Shown in pieces: positions 10,000-18,211 of a stretch of 64,000 bases of DNA. The number at the start of each line of letters is the position of its first letter. Positions within the stretch are counted from its first letter, which is position 1. This DNA comes from CAKZML01 sp963823435. GTDB taxonomy: Bacteria > Pseudomonadota > Gammaproteobacteria > Steroidobacterales > BM003. Below the pieces are notes generated by a model, which saw nothing but the letters and a program-made list of their open reading frames with translations, had not been told where the DNA came from and made no database searches. A program made the translations under genes and the position numbers. Location of the stretch: assembly GCA_963823435.1 (NCBI GenBank), contig CAWGLN010000012.1, forward strand, positions 186,001-250,000, in the 5' to 3' direction.

Positions 10000-10078
10000 T
10001 ACTAATCCCAAGAAGCCGCCTCGACCCACAGGGGATCGGGGCGGCTACCACCTCGGACGCAGGATACCTCAATCGGTA

Positions 10079-12007
10079 TCAGGCTTTCTTGTCTTCGCCG
10101 TTACCTTTGACTTCTTCAAACTCGGCATCGACCACGTCGTCACTGGACCCGGCGGCTTCGCCCGCCGCGCCCGCCTGTTCCTGGGCAGCCTGCTCCTGGT
10201 ACACGCGCTGAGCCAGGGCAGCCGAGGCTTCGGACAGGGCCTTGCTCTTGGTTTCTATGGCATCCTTGCTGTCACCCTTGAGCGCCTCGCGTACATCACC
10301 AATGGCCGCCTCAATGCGACTGCGCTCTTCCGGCTGTACCTTGTCTCCAAGATCGGCCAATGATTTTTCGGTCGCGTGAATCAAGCCATCCGCCTGGTTA
10401 CGTGCCTCCACCATTTCACGGAACTTGCGATCTTCTTCATGGTGGGCCTCAGCATCCTTGACCATGCGATCCACTTCTTCGTCTGTCAGGCCGCTGGAGG
10501 CCTTGATGACAATCTTCTGCTCCTTGGAGGTAGCCTTGTCCTTGGCCGAGACGTTCAGGATGCCGTTGGCATCAATATCAAACGTCACCTCGATCTGGGG
10601 CAGGCCACGCGGAGCCGACGGAATATCGCTCAAGTCGAAGCGTCCCAGCGATTTGTTATCCATCGCACGATCACGCTCGCCCTGCAGCACATGAATCGTT
10701 ACAGCTGTCTGGTTGTCATCTGCGGTTGAAAACACCTGGTTCGCCTTGGTCGGGATCGTGGTGTTCTTGTCAATCAGCTTGGTCATCACGCCGCCCAGGG
10801 TTTCGATACCCAGAGACAAGGGCGTGACATCCAGCAGCAGGACATCTTTCACCTCGCCCGAGAGCACACCGCCCTGGATCGCGGCGCCAACCGCAACCGC
10901 TTCATCAGGATTTACGTCCTTGCGTGGCTCCCGTCCGAAAAACTTCTTGACCTCATCCTGCACCTTGGGCATGCGGGTCTGTCCACCCACCAGAATCACA
11001 TCTTCGATTTCCGAGATCTTCAGTCCGGCGTCTTTCAGTGCGATGCGGCAGGGTGCGATGGTGCGCGCGATCAAGTCTTCTACCAGTGATTCAACCTTGG
11101 CCCGGCTGAGCTTGATGCTCAGGTGCTTGGGACCACTGGCATCGGCAGTAATGTAGGGCAGGTTAACCTCGCTCTGCTGGGAGGTTGATACTTCGACCTT
11201 GGCCTTCTCGGCAGCTTCCTTGAGTCGCTGCATGGCCAGCGGATCCTTGCGAATATCCACCCCGCTTTCCTTCTCGAATTCCGCCGCGAGGTAATCAATG
11301 ATGCGCTTGTCGAAATCCTCACCGCCCAGGAAGGTGTCGCCATTGGTGGCCAACACTTCGAACTGGTGTTCGCCGTCCACCTCGGCAATCTCGATCACCG
11401 AAATATCAAAGGTGCCACCGCCCAGGTCATACACGGCAATCTTGCGGTCACCGCGTTTCTTGTCCAGGCCGTAGGCCAGGGCAGCCGCGGTCGGCTCATT
11501 GATTATGCGTTTGACTTCCAGACCGGCGATACGACCCGCGTCCTTGGTGGCCTGGCGCTGGGAGTCGTTGAAATAGGCCGGCACAGTGATAACGGCTTCG
11601 GTTACCGGCTCTCCAAGGTAATCCTCAGCCGTCTTCTTCATTTTCATCAGTACCCGGGCCGAAACCTCCGGCGGCGACATTTTCTTGCCATGGACTTCCA
11701 CCCAGGCATCGCCATTGTCTGCCTTGCAGATCGTGTACGGCACCATGTCGATGTCTTTTTGCACCACTGGATCATCGAAACGACGACCAATCAGGCGCTT
11801 GACGGCAGACAGGGTATTCGTAGGGTTGGTGACCGCCTGGCGCTTGGCCGACTGGCCTACCAGCCACTCCTCGTCCTTGGTCTGGGCGACAATGGACGGG
11901 GTGGTGCGATCACCCTCGCTGTTTTCAATAACCTTGGGCTTGTCGCCCTCCATGACGGCGACACAGGAATTGGTGGTTCCAAGGTCGATTCCAATCACTC
12001 TACCCAT
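10079..12007 (-). CDS. dnaK: Chaperone protein DnaK (Hsp70)
   Basis: ATP-dependent chaperone. 642 aa when started at the ATG at 12007, which follows GGAGAG and begins MGRVIGIDLGTTNSC; an in-frame upstream TTG is less likely. The nucleotide-binding domain carries DLGGGTFDISV and the VGGQTRMPKVQ motif. The substrate-binding domain and helical lid follow, with a C-terminal EEVKGNGEDKKA tail of the EEVK type. No frameshift is seen. A sigma-32-like promoter is visible just upstream (12050-12077), in addition to read-through from hrcA-grpE. Confidence 0.98.
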   Translation of the reverse strand: MGRVIGIDLGTTNSCVAVMEGDKPKVIENSEGDRTTPSIVAQTKDEEWLVGQSAKRQAVTNPTNTLSAVKRLIGRRFDDPVVQKDIDMVPYTICKADNGDAWVEVHGKKMSPPEVSARVLMKMKKTAEDYLGEPVTEAVITVPAYFNDSQRQATKDAGRIAGLEVKRIINEPTAAALAYGLDKKRGDRKIAVYDLGGGTFDISVIEIAEVDGEHQFEVLATNGDTFLGGEDFDKRIIDYLAAEFEKESGVDIRKDPLAMQRLKEAAEKAKVEVSTSQQSEVNLPYITADASGPKHLSIKLSRAKVESLVEDLIARTIAPCRIALKDAGLKISEIEDVILVGGQTRMPKVQDEVKKFFGREPRKDVNPDEAVAVGAAIQGGVLSGEVKDVLLLDVTPLSLGIETLGGVMTKLIDKNTTIPTKANQVFSTADDNQTAVTIHVLQGERDRAMDNKSLGRFDLSDIPSAPRGLPQIEVTFDIDANGILNVSAKDKATSKEQKIVIKASSGLTDEEVDRMVKDAEAHHEEDRKFREMVEARNQADGLIHATEKSLADLGDKVQPEERSRIEAAIGDVREALKGDSKDAIETKSKALSEASAALAQRVYQEQAAQEQAGAAGEAAGSSDDVVDAEFEEVKGNGEDKKA

Positions 12008-12049
12008 GAAATTACTCTCCAAAAAGGATGTTCAAAAACTTGTACTGTT

Positions 12050-12077
12050 TAATTGGGTTGCCAGCTGACATTTCAAG
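12050..12077 (-). promoter_or_regulatory. Sigma-32-like heat-shock promoter upstream of dnaK
   Basis: On the minus strand, CTTGAAA (-35, 12071-12077) is followed by 13 intervening bases and then CCCAATTA (-10, 12050-12057). This resembles the sigma-32 consensus CTTGAAA / CCCCATnT. It lies in the 83-nt grpE-dnaK gap, about 43 nt before the dnaK ATG. The motif is seen; the activity is inferred. Confidence 0.5.
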
Positions 12078-12090
12078 TGCAGGCCCCAAT

Positions 12091-12648
12091 CTAATCCGCT
12101 GCCCTGGCCACGATCACCCGGGCCGGGCGCAGGACCCGGTCGTGTATCCGATAGCCTTTTTGCACCACCAGCAACACCGAATCCGGCTCCGCATCCGGTG
12201 ATGGCTGGGTCGCCATGGCCTCGTGCCATTCGGGATTGAATGGCTCTCCCAGCGGGTCCAGGCAGGAAATTTCAAACTTCTCCAGGGCGCTGATCAGCAA
12301 CTTCAGGGTCGCCCGCATACCCTCGGCGACTGCCTCCTGGGTGTCGCTACCCGCGGCCTCCAGGCCGATCTCCAGGCTATCGACCACCGGCAGTAACTCG
12401 CCGGCCAGGCGCTCCACACCGTACTTGTGGGCCCGCTCCAGCTCCCGATCCGAGCGCTTGCGCATGTTGTCCATCTCTGCCTTGGCCCTGAGGAGTTGGT
12501 CACGAAATTCCTCTGCCCGGGCTAAAGCGACGGTCAGCTCTTCCTGTCCCTGCCCGACCAAATCGGCCGCGTCTGGTGACGAAGACCCGGACGCGTCGGA
12601 TGCCGGATTCCCGGGGGAATCGTTGGAATTTTCCTGCTCAGAGCTCAT
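12091..12648 (-). CDS. grpE: Nucleotide exchange factor GrpE
   Basis: Nucleotide exchange factor for DnaK. The 185 aa start at the ATG at 12648, which has GGAGG 8 nt upstream; an in-frame start further upstream would lack this. The acidic low-complexity N-terminus (residues ~1-35) is followed by a long coiled coil (~35-85, LRAKAEMDNMRKRSDRELER). The C-terminal beta domain (EWHEAMATQPS...GYRIHDRVLRPARVIVA) is conserved. It sits between hrcA and dnaK in the usual hrcA-grpE-dnaK-dnaJ order. Confidence 0.97.
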   Translation of the reverse strand: MSSEQENSNDSPGNPASDASGSSSPDAADLVGQGQEELTVALARAEEFRDQLLRAKAEMDNMRKRSDRELERAHKYGVERLAGELLPVVDSLEIGLEAAGSDTQEAVAEGMRATLKLLISALEKFEISCLDPLGEPFNPEWHEAMATQPSPDAEPDSVLLVVQKGYRIHDRVLRPARVIVARAAD

Positions 12649-12725
12649 TATTCGGGCCTCCAATAAACACAACGATCGGCCTCCCATGCTCGGAAGGGGG
12701 CCGAAAATCTTTCACATGCTGGTGG

Positions 12726-12752
12726 ATGGGGGCGGCTTACTTTGAATTCAAG
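12726..12752 (-). promoter_or_regulatory. Sigma-32-like heat-shock promoter upstream of grpE
   Basis: On the minus strand, CTTGAA (12747-12752) is separated by 15 nt from CCCCATCC (its CCCCAT core at 12726-12731), very close to the sigma-32 consensus. The -35 box lies in the last codons of hrcA and the -10 just after it, ~78 nt before the grpE start. Confidence 0.6.
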
Positions 12753-13786
12753 GCTGAACCAAGCAGTTTTGCGGCCACGTCCACGATGGGGATGACCCGC
12801 TCATAGGCCATGCGGGTGGGCCCGATCACACCAAGTACTCCGACTACCTCATCATTAGAGGTATAGGGCGCCACCACCAGGGAGCAATCATCCAGCACCG
12901 AATAGCCGGATTCCTCGCCGATAAATATCTGCACGCCCTGGGCGCTGGAGACCCTGTCCAGCATTCCCAATATGTCACGCTTGGCGTTGAAAGCCTCGAA
13001 CAGGCGGCGCAACTTGTCCACGTCGTGCAACTCTGCGAAGCCCATCAAATTGGTTTCCCCCGCCACCACGAAGGTATCCTGGTCCTCACGATTAAAGGCT
13101 CTCTGGGCGATATTGATAGCGTCCAGCATCAGTTGATTCATGCGCTCGCGGGTATGTTTGAGCTCTTCCACGATAATCTCACGCACCTGGGCGAGTTCCC
13201 GGCCGGCAAACTTCTCATTCAGATAATTGGCGGCCCTGATCAGTTCCTCGCCGCTGTAATTCCTGTCCAGCTGCAGGATTCGATTCTGAACCTCCTGATC
13301 ATTGATCACGATAATGGCCAGCACCCGCTTGTCTGACAATGGCAGGAACTCTATCTGCCTGAGTGAAGCATGGGGCTGGCGCGGCGTCGTAACCACCCCG
13401 GCCAGACTGGTGAGTGAGGACAGCATGGCCGAGGTCGACGTCACCAGTGACTGCTGATCCTGGGCCTCGATCGAGATTTTGCGAGCAAGTTTTTGTACTT
13501 CGGCGCTGGATAGCGGCTTCAATCGCAGCAGAGTATCCACGAAAAAGCGAAATCCCCGGGATGTGGGCACCCGGCCTGCCGAAGTATGGGGTGAGCTGAT
13601 AAAGCCCATCTCCTCCAGGTCGACCATGACGTTCCGGATCGTGGCGGCGCTCAGGTCCAGGCCCGAGTCGCGCGACAGCGTTCGCGATCCTACCGGCTGG
13701 CCCTCGCGAATGTACCGCTGAACCAGGACCCTGAGCAGGTGCTGCGCCCGTTCGCCCGGGAACTGATCGTTGATTACGTCGCGCAT
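12737..13786 (-). CDS. hrcA: Heat-inducible transcription repressor HrcA
   Basis: Repressor that binds CIRCE operators of class I heat-shock genes (typically groES-groEL). The ~349 aa start at the ATG at 13786 (MRDVINDQFPGERAQHLL); an in-frame TTG at 13813 is an alternative. An N-terminal winged helix covers residues ~10-75 (GQPVGSRTLSRDSGLDLSAATIRN). The GAF-like and dimerisation region follows. No CIRCE sequence is visible next to the gene, so the regulated operon is probably elsewhere. Confidence 0.95.
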   Translation of the reverse strand: MRDVINDQFPGERAQHLLRVLVQRYIREGQPVGSRTLSRDSGLDLSAATIRNVMVDLEEMGFISSPHTSAGRVPTSRGFRFFVDTLLRLKPLSSAEVQKLARKISIEAQDQQSLVTSTSAMLSSLTSLAGVVTTPRQPHASLRQIEFLPLSDKRVLAIIVINDQEVQNRILQLDRNYSGEELIRAANYLNEKFAGRELAQVREIIVEELKHTRERMNQLMLDAINIAQRAFNREDQDTFVVAGETNLMGFAELHDVDKLRRLFEAFNAKRDILGMLDRVSSAQGVQIFIGEESGYSVLDDCSLVVAPYTSNDEVVGVLGVIGPTRMAYERVIPIVDVAAKLLGSALNSK

Positions 13787-13954
13787 GAGTGGCTTACAAA
13801 AAACCTCTTGCAATAAGGCATTGATCGGTCAAGATTGCTATTGCGGTGCGATGCTGTCAAGCAAGCCAGGATTTGCGAAAATCCGGCCGGATGTTGGCCC
13901 GGCGCCAGGCGGCAGCGAGCATTGCGGATCGGCCCTTAGCGTGTCGTTTACTTA

Positions 13955-14115
13955 GGGAACCTCTGATTTATTCATGAACTCGTGTCTTGCGTCTAAAAAA
14001 TCCATCTTCTGTGTTGCCAATCTTCGCAATAGCCCCACTATTACATGCGATTGGCGCCTTGAATCTGAATTTTTTTGCTCCCAATCCACTTCGCTCAGAA
14101 TAAATCAGCGGCTCC
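13955..14115 (-). repeat. Dispersed 161-bp element, copy R4
   Basis: Intact copy, inverted relative to R2 and R6. The termini are GGGAACCTCTGATTTATTC and GAATAAATCAGCGGCTCC, nearly perfect inverted repeats. It is flanked on both sides by TTA (13952-13954 and 14116-14118), the best candidate target-site duplication in the family. It lies between the divergent hrcA and nadK genes and would supply part of their upstream regions. Confidence 0.88.
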
Positions 14116-14191
14116 TTAGAAAACCAGATTTACAGGCAAGACAGATATACTGGATAACTCCATCGGCGGGGAATTTTAGGCCCAAATAGTT

Positions 14192-15092
14192 ATGAGTACA
14201 GAATTTCACACTATCGGACTCATGGGACGCACCCTGGACCCGTTGATTAGCGATACCGTCCACAGTATTGCCCGCTTTCTGCGCGAGCACGGCCGTGTTG
14301 TCCTGTTTGAGGACAGCATCGCCCCGGGGCCGGAAGACGGAGACACCCGGTGCCTGCCTGCCGAGGACCTGGTCAGGGCGGTGGACATGGTGATCGCCGT
14401 TGGCGGAGACGGCACCATGCTGCATGCCAGCCGTCCGGCGGCCGAGGTCGGAGTACCGTTGCTCGGAGTGAATCGAGGACGCCTGGGATTTCTGGCTGAT
14501 GTAACACCGGACAAAATGCTGGAAATGCTGGAGCAGATTCTCGCCGGCCAGTACTTTGCCGAAGAACGGCAAATGCTGCATGCCACACTGGAAAACCAGC
14601 AGGGAGTCATCGAGGCGGTGGCATTGAACGATGTCTGCCTGCAGCGCTGGGATACCGGTCGGTTGCTGGACTTCGAAACCTGGATAGACGGGCGTTATGT
14701 AAACACCCACGGCGGCGACGGACTGGTAGTCGCTACCGCCACCGGCTCCACCGGCTATGCCCTGTCCTGTGGTGGCCCGATCTTGCAACCCGATATGAAC
14801 GCCCTGGTAATGGCGCCAATCTGTCCACACACCCTGAGCGACCGCCCCATCGTGGTCAGCGGCGACTCCCAGATCGTGATCCGTCTTCTGGAGCGCCCGG
14901 ATACCCGGGCCCACATAACCTGCGACGGCTTGACCCTGGGCCCGGTCGAACCGGGCAAGCAAGTCACCATCGACAAGGCTGAACGCCGGGTCACCCTGCT
15001 GCATCCCAGAGGGCTACGATTATTACCGCATCCTGCGCTCCAAACTGCACTGGGGCCGAAGCAGCATGCTGAGAGCCAGGCCGGAGGACTGA
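14192..15092 (+). CDS. nadK: NAD kinase NadK, one apparent +1 frameshift near the C-terminus
   Basis: Phosphorylates NAD+ to NADP+. It carries the GGDGT motif (AVGGDGTMLHA, residues ~67-77), NDVCLQRW, and the glycine-rich ATATGSTGYALSCGGPIL signature. The frame is lost near 15007, in the CCC of CATCCCAGAGG. Taking out one C restores the family's ending (HPEGYDYYRILRSKLHWG...RPED) and a TGA at 15090-15092, 6 nt before recN. Without the correction the frame runs on into recN, which is not credible. ~299 aa. Confidence 0.93.
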
Positions 15093-15098
15093 CAGGCC

Positions 15099-16791
15099 AT
15101 GCTCACTCATCTGCATATTCGAAACTTTGCCATCATCGATGAGGTGGAACTGGAGCTGGACCAGGGCCTGAGCGTGCTCACCGGTGAAACCGGGGCGGGC
15201 AAATCAATCCTGCTGGACGCACTTGGCCTCCTGCTGGGCGACCGAGGGGATGCCAGCTTCGTACGTCATGGTGCTCAACGCGCGGAGCTGAGCGCTACTT
15301 TTGAGCTGGACCAACTGCCCGAAGCGCAGAGCCTGGCTTGAAGAGCAGGATTTGGCCGCGGACCAGCAGGCCCAGGTTCGCCGCAGCCTTGGATCCGACG
15401 GCCGGTCTCGCGCCTACATTAACGGCCAAAGCGTACCCGTACAGACCCTTCGCGGCCTGGGCGAGCAATTGGTGGACATACATGGGCAGCATGAACACCA
15501 AAGCCTTTCCAAGAGGGCTGTGCAACTGGACCTGCTGGATTTCCACGGCAAACTGATGGAGCAACGGGCGGCGGTCGCTACGACTTATCGACAGTGGCAG
15601 ATGCTGCAGGACCGGTTGCAAGCGCTCCAGGGCAGCGAATCCGAGCGTAGCGCCCGGCTTGACCTGCTGCGTTACCAGTGTGAGGAATTGAGCTTGCTGA
15701 ACCTGACGCAGGAGGAATTGCCGGAACTGGAGGACGAGCACCGGAAACTGGCTAACTCGGGCCGGCTGGCGGAACAATCCCGCGCCTGCCTGGACGTGCT
15801 GTATGAAGCTGAAGAGGTCAATGCCTACCAGTCGATAACAGGCGCTGTGCACCTGCTTGAGCCATTGACCAAGCTTGATCCAGACCTGTCGGAGACCCTG
15901 GGGATGCTCAGGGAAGCCTCAATCCAGGTGCAAGAAGCCGCGGACCAGCTCGGTCGCTACCTGTCCGACCTGGATATGGACCCTGCCCGGCTGGAATGGG
16001 TGGAGGAGCGACTGGCCGCCATTCATGCGCTGGCACGCAAACATCGGTGCGCCGCCGAGGAACTCCCGGCGCTGGCCGTGCAACTGGCCGACGAACTGGA
16101 TGAACTGGAACATGCAGACCAGAACCTGGAAAAACTGTCGGCCGAAGCAAAAAAGGCGCAGGCAACGTACTTGAAACTGGCCAGGGCCCTGTCGGACCAA
16201 CGCGGGCTGGCGGCCCTGGACCTGGGGCAGCAAGTCAGCGCAATCATGCAGCAACTGGGTATGCAGGGCGGCAAAATGGTCGTGGCGCTGGAACAGTTGG
16301 GTGAGGCGAGGTTCAGGCAGGATGGCCTGGACCGCGTGGAATTTCTGGTAAGTGCGAACCCCGGGCAGCCGCCGGCCGCGTTGTCCAAGGTTGCTTCAGG
16401 CGGCGAACTGTCTCGTATCAGCCTGGCCATTCAGGTGGTGGCGGCCGCGGCAAGCCGCATCCCCACCATGATCTTTGATGAGGTTGACGCGGGTGTAGGT
16501 GGCGGAATTGCCGAAATCGTCGGCAAGCGTATGCGCGAACTGGGCAGCGAGCGCCAGGTCTTGTGCGTTACCCACCTGCCTCAGGTGGCCAGCCAGGCCC
16601 ACCGTCACCTGAAAGTCACCAAGCTGACCGACGGGGAGCATACGCGCACACGGATTCATGCCCTCAACATCGACGAAACGGTGGAAGAACTCGCGCGCAT
16701 GCTGGGTGGGGTAAAAATCACGGAACGAACACGTGAACACGCGCGGGAAATGCTGGAAACCGCAAGCCAGCCGCGGCGCAAGGCGCTTTGA
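15099..16791 (+). CDS. recN: DNA repair protein RecN, one apparent +1 frameshift
   Basis: SMC-like ATPase for double-strand break repair. The N-terminus has Walker A GETGAGKS (residues ~29-36). Two long coiled-coil arms are visible (e.g. ELEDEHRKLANSGRLAEQ). The C-terminal ABC half carries SGGELSR and Walker B TMIFDEVDAGVGGG. The frame changes near 15338 (CAGAGCCTGGC), and one base less gives a continuous ~563-aa protein. It starts 6 nt after the corrected nadK stop, so the two are probably co-transcribed. Confidence 0.94.
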
Positions 16792-16796
16792 GAGCG

Positions 16797-17228
16797 TCAG
16801 GAGTTTGAGTCTTTGCGGCCCGGGCAGTTCTTGTCCTGGCAATGGCCCTGCAAAATCATCGAGTGATCAGCCAACTTGAACCCGTGTTCAGAGGCAATTT
16901 GCACCTGGCGCTGTTCGATAATCTGATCTACAAACTCCACCACTTTGCCGCAATCCACACACACGATGTGGTCATGATGGGCATTGTCGGACAATTCAAA
17001 TACGGCGTGGCCACCCTCAAAATTATTCCGGCTAACCAGGCCGGCTGCCTCGAATTGGGTCAGGACCCGGTAAACCGTCGCAAGTCCGAAATCCTCCCCC
17101 TGCTCCAGCAACAGGCGATAGACATCCTCCGCACTCAAGTGACGCTTGTCGGCGGAATCAAGCACTTTCAGAATCTTCAGCCTGGGAAGAGTGACTTTTA
17201 GACCCGCGTTTCGTAGCTCCTTCTTCAC
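16797..17228 (-). CDS. fur: Ferric uptake regulator Fur
   Basis: Fe(II)-dependent repressor of iron-uptake genes. The family N-terminus fits a GTG start at 17228 (KKELRNAGLKVTLPRLKIL), giving 143 aa. GGAGG lies 12 nt upstream, a slightly long spacing. The winged helix is at residues ~15-80. The metal site has HHDHIVCVDCGKVVEF and a second C..C pair (CQDKNC) near the C-terminus. An in-frame ATG at 17267 lies inside repeat R5, so longer predicted versions carry repeat-encoded residues. It is convergent with recN. Confidence 0.95.
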   Translation of the reverse strand: MKKELRNAGLKVTLPRLKILKVLDSADKRHLSAEDVYRLLLEQGEDFGLATVYRVLTQFEAAGLVSRNNFEGGHAVFELSDNAHHDHIVCVDCGKVVEFVDQIIEQRQVQIASEHGFKLADHSMILQGHCQDKNCPGRKDSNS

Positions 17229-17246
17229 CGGTATTTCAGTCCTCCA

Positions 17247-17407
17247 GGGAGCCTCTGATCCAGTCATGAACGTGTGTCTTGCGACTAAAAACTCCAGCTT
17301 CCAGGTTGCCAATCTTCGCAATAGAACCACTATTACGCGCGATTGGCGCCTTGAATCTGACTCTTTTCGCCAGCAATCTACTTGGCCCAGACTAAATCAG
17401 AGGTCCC
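17247..17407 (-). repeat. Dispersed 161-bp element, copy R5
   Basis: Intact 161-bp copy in the R4 orientation, with termini GGGAGCCTCTGATCC and AAATCAGAGGTCCC. The flanks are CCA and TTA, with no clear target duplication. It fills most of the divergent fur-bamE promoter region and starts only 19 nt upstream of the fur start codon, so it may have displaced or supplied the fur promoter. Confidence 0.88.
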
Positions 17408-17490
17408 TTAGCAGTCCGGGCCTGTTCCCAAGCCGTTTTTGTTGTAGTATTTGCGCCGCATTATCACTCACCAACAATTCTGGCTCCAGT

Positions 17491-17838
17491 GTGACAGGCA
17501 AAACCTACAAAAAATCGAATCTTCAGAGAGTCGTCAAACCGATAGTGGCACTCTTGTGTGCGTTTTCGCTAGCCGGATGCGTGTACAAGGTAGACATTCT
17601 GCAGGGAAACCACCTTGATCCCGACGCCATTGACCAGATTGAGGTGGGCATGACGCGCAGCCAGGTGCGTTTTATCCTGGGTACGCCCATGGTGAAGGAC
17701 CCCTTCCACGCCGACCGCTGGGACTACGTGTATTACTTCAAGAAAGGCGGCAGTGACAACCCGATACGCGATCGCCTGATTGTCTATTTCGACGGTGACA
17801 AGGTCGCCTCGCTGGATCGAAACGCCCCGATCGGCTAG
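17491..17838 (+). CDS. bamE: Outer membrane protein assembly factor BamE (SmpA/OmlA lipoprotein)
   Basis: Lipoprotein subunit of the BAM complex that inserts beta-barrel proteins. No ATG precedes the signal peptide. A GTG at 17491 gives 115 aa with a basic N-terminus, a hydrophobic stretch and lipobox FSLAGC. The SmpA/OmlA core follows (IEVGMTRSQVRFILGTPMVKD...DRWDYVYYF...RLIVYFDGDKVA). It diverges from fur and is convergent with rnfH, the usual gammaproteobacterial neighbourhood. Confidence 0.93.
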   Translation: MTGKTYKKSNLQRVVKPIVALLCAFSLAGCVYKVDILQGNHLDPDAIDQIEVGMTRSQVRFILGTPMVKDPFHADRWDYVYYFKKGGSDNPIRDRLIVYFDGDKVASLDRNAPIG

Positions 17839-17853
17839 TCCAGGCGATGACCC

Positions 17854-18190
17854 TTAGTCGTCGTCCATCGTCATCATCCATCTTGTCGGATTTGCCCATG
17901 GTCTTGCCCTCGGCCGCCAGCCGACGCCTGACTTCCTTGGGGTCTGCCTTCAAAGGCCGGTAAATCTCCACCCGGTCACCCGGCCGCAGGACCTCGGAAG
18001 GCTTGGCCAGGCGGCCAAATATGCCCAGCTTTTGCCGGGCCAGGTCTATCTCGGGATGTAGATCAAGAATTCCTGAACTCTCCACCGCCTGTATCACCGT
18101 GGTGTTCACCGGCACCTGCAAGGCAAGCAAGGTCTGTTTCTCAGGCAAGGCAAAGGCTACCTCTACCGTCATCTCGGAAACGCTAGTCAT
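17854..18190 (-). CDS. rnfH: RnfH family ubiquitin-like protein, apparent +1 frameshift in the last codons
   Basis: Beta-grasp ubiquitin-fold protein of unknown exact role, found next to the ratA toxin gene and bamE in many genomes. The core spans residues 7-85 (VEVAFALPEKQTLLALQV ... PGDRVEIYRPLKADPKEVRRR). The raw frame continues past the family end. One extra G near 17864 would account for this; without it the protein ends in an Asp run and TAA at 17854-17856 (~111 aa). The ratA gene that usually sits between rnfH and smpB is absent here. Confidence 0.87.
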
Positions 18191-18211
18191 AGACCACCCC
18201 GGCGCACCGGA

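Noticed and set aside
11366..12052. 228-aa plus-strand frame opposite dnaK
   Set aside because: Shadow of the highly biased dnaK codon usage; no family features.
13814..13954. CIRCE operator (TTAGCACTC-N9-GAGTGCTAA) near hrcA
   Set aside because: No such inverted repeat is visible here or near dnaK.
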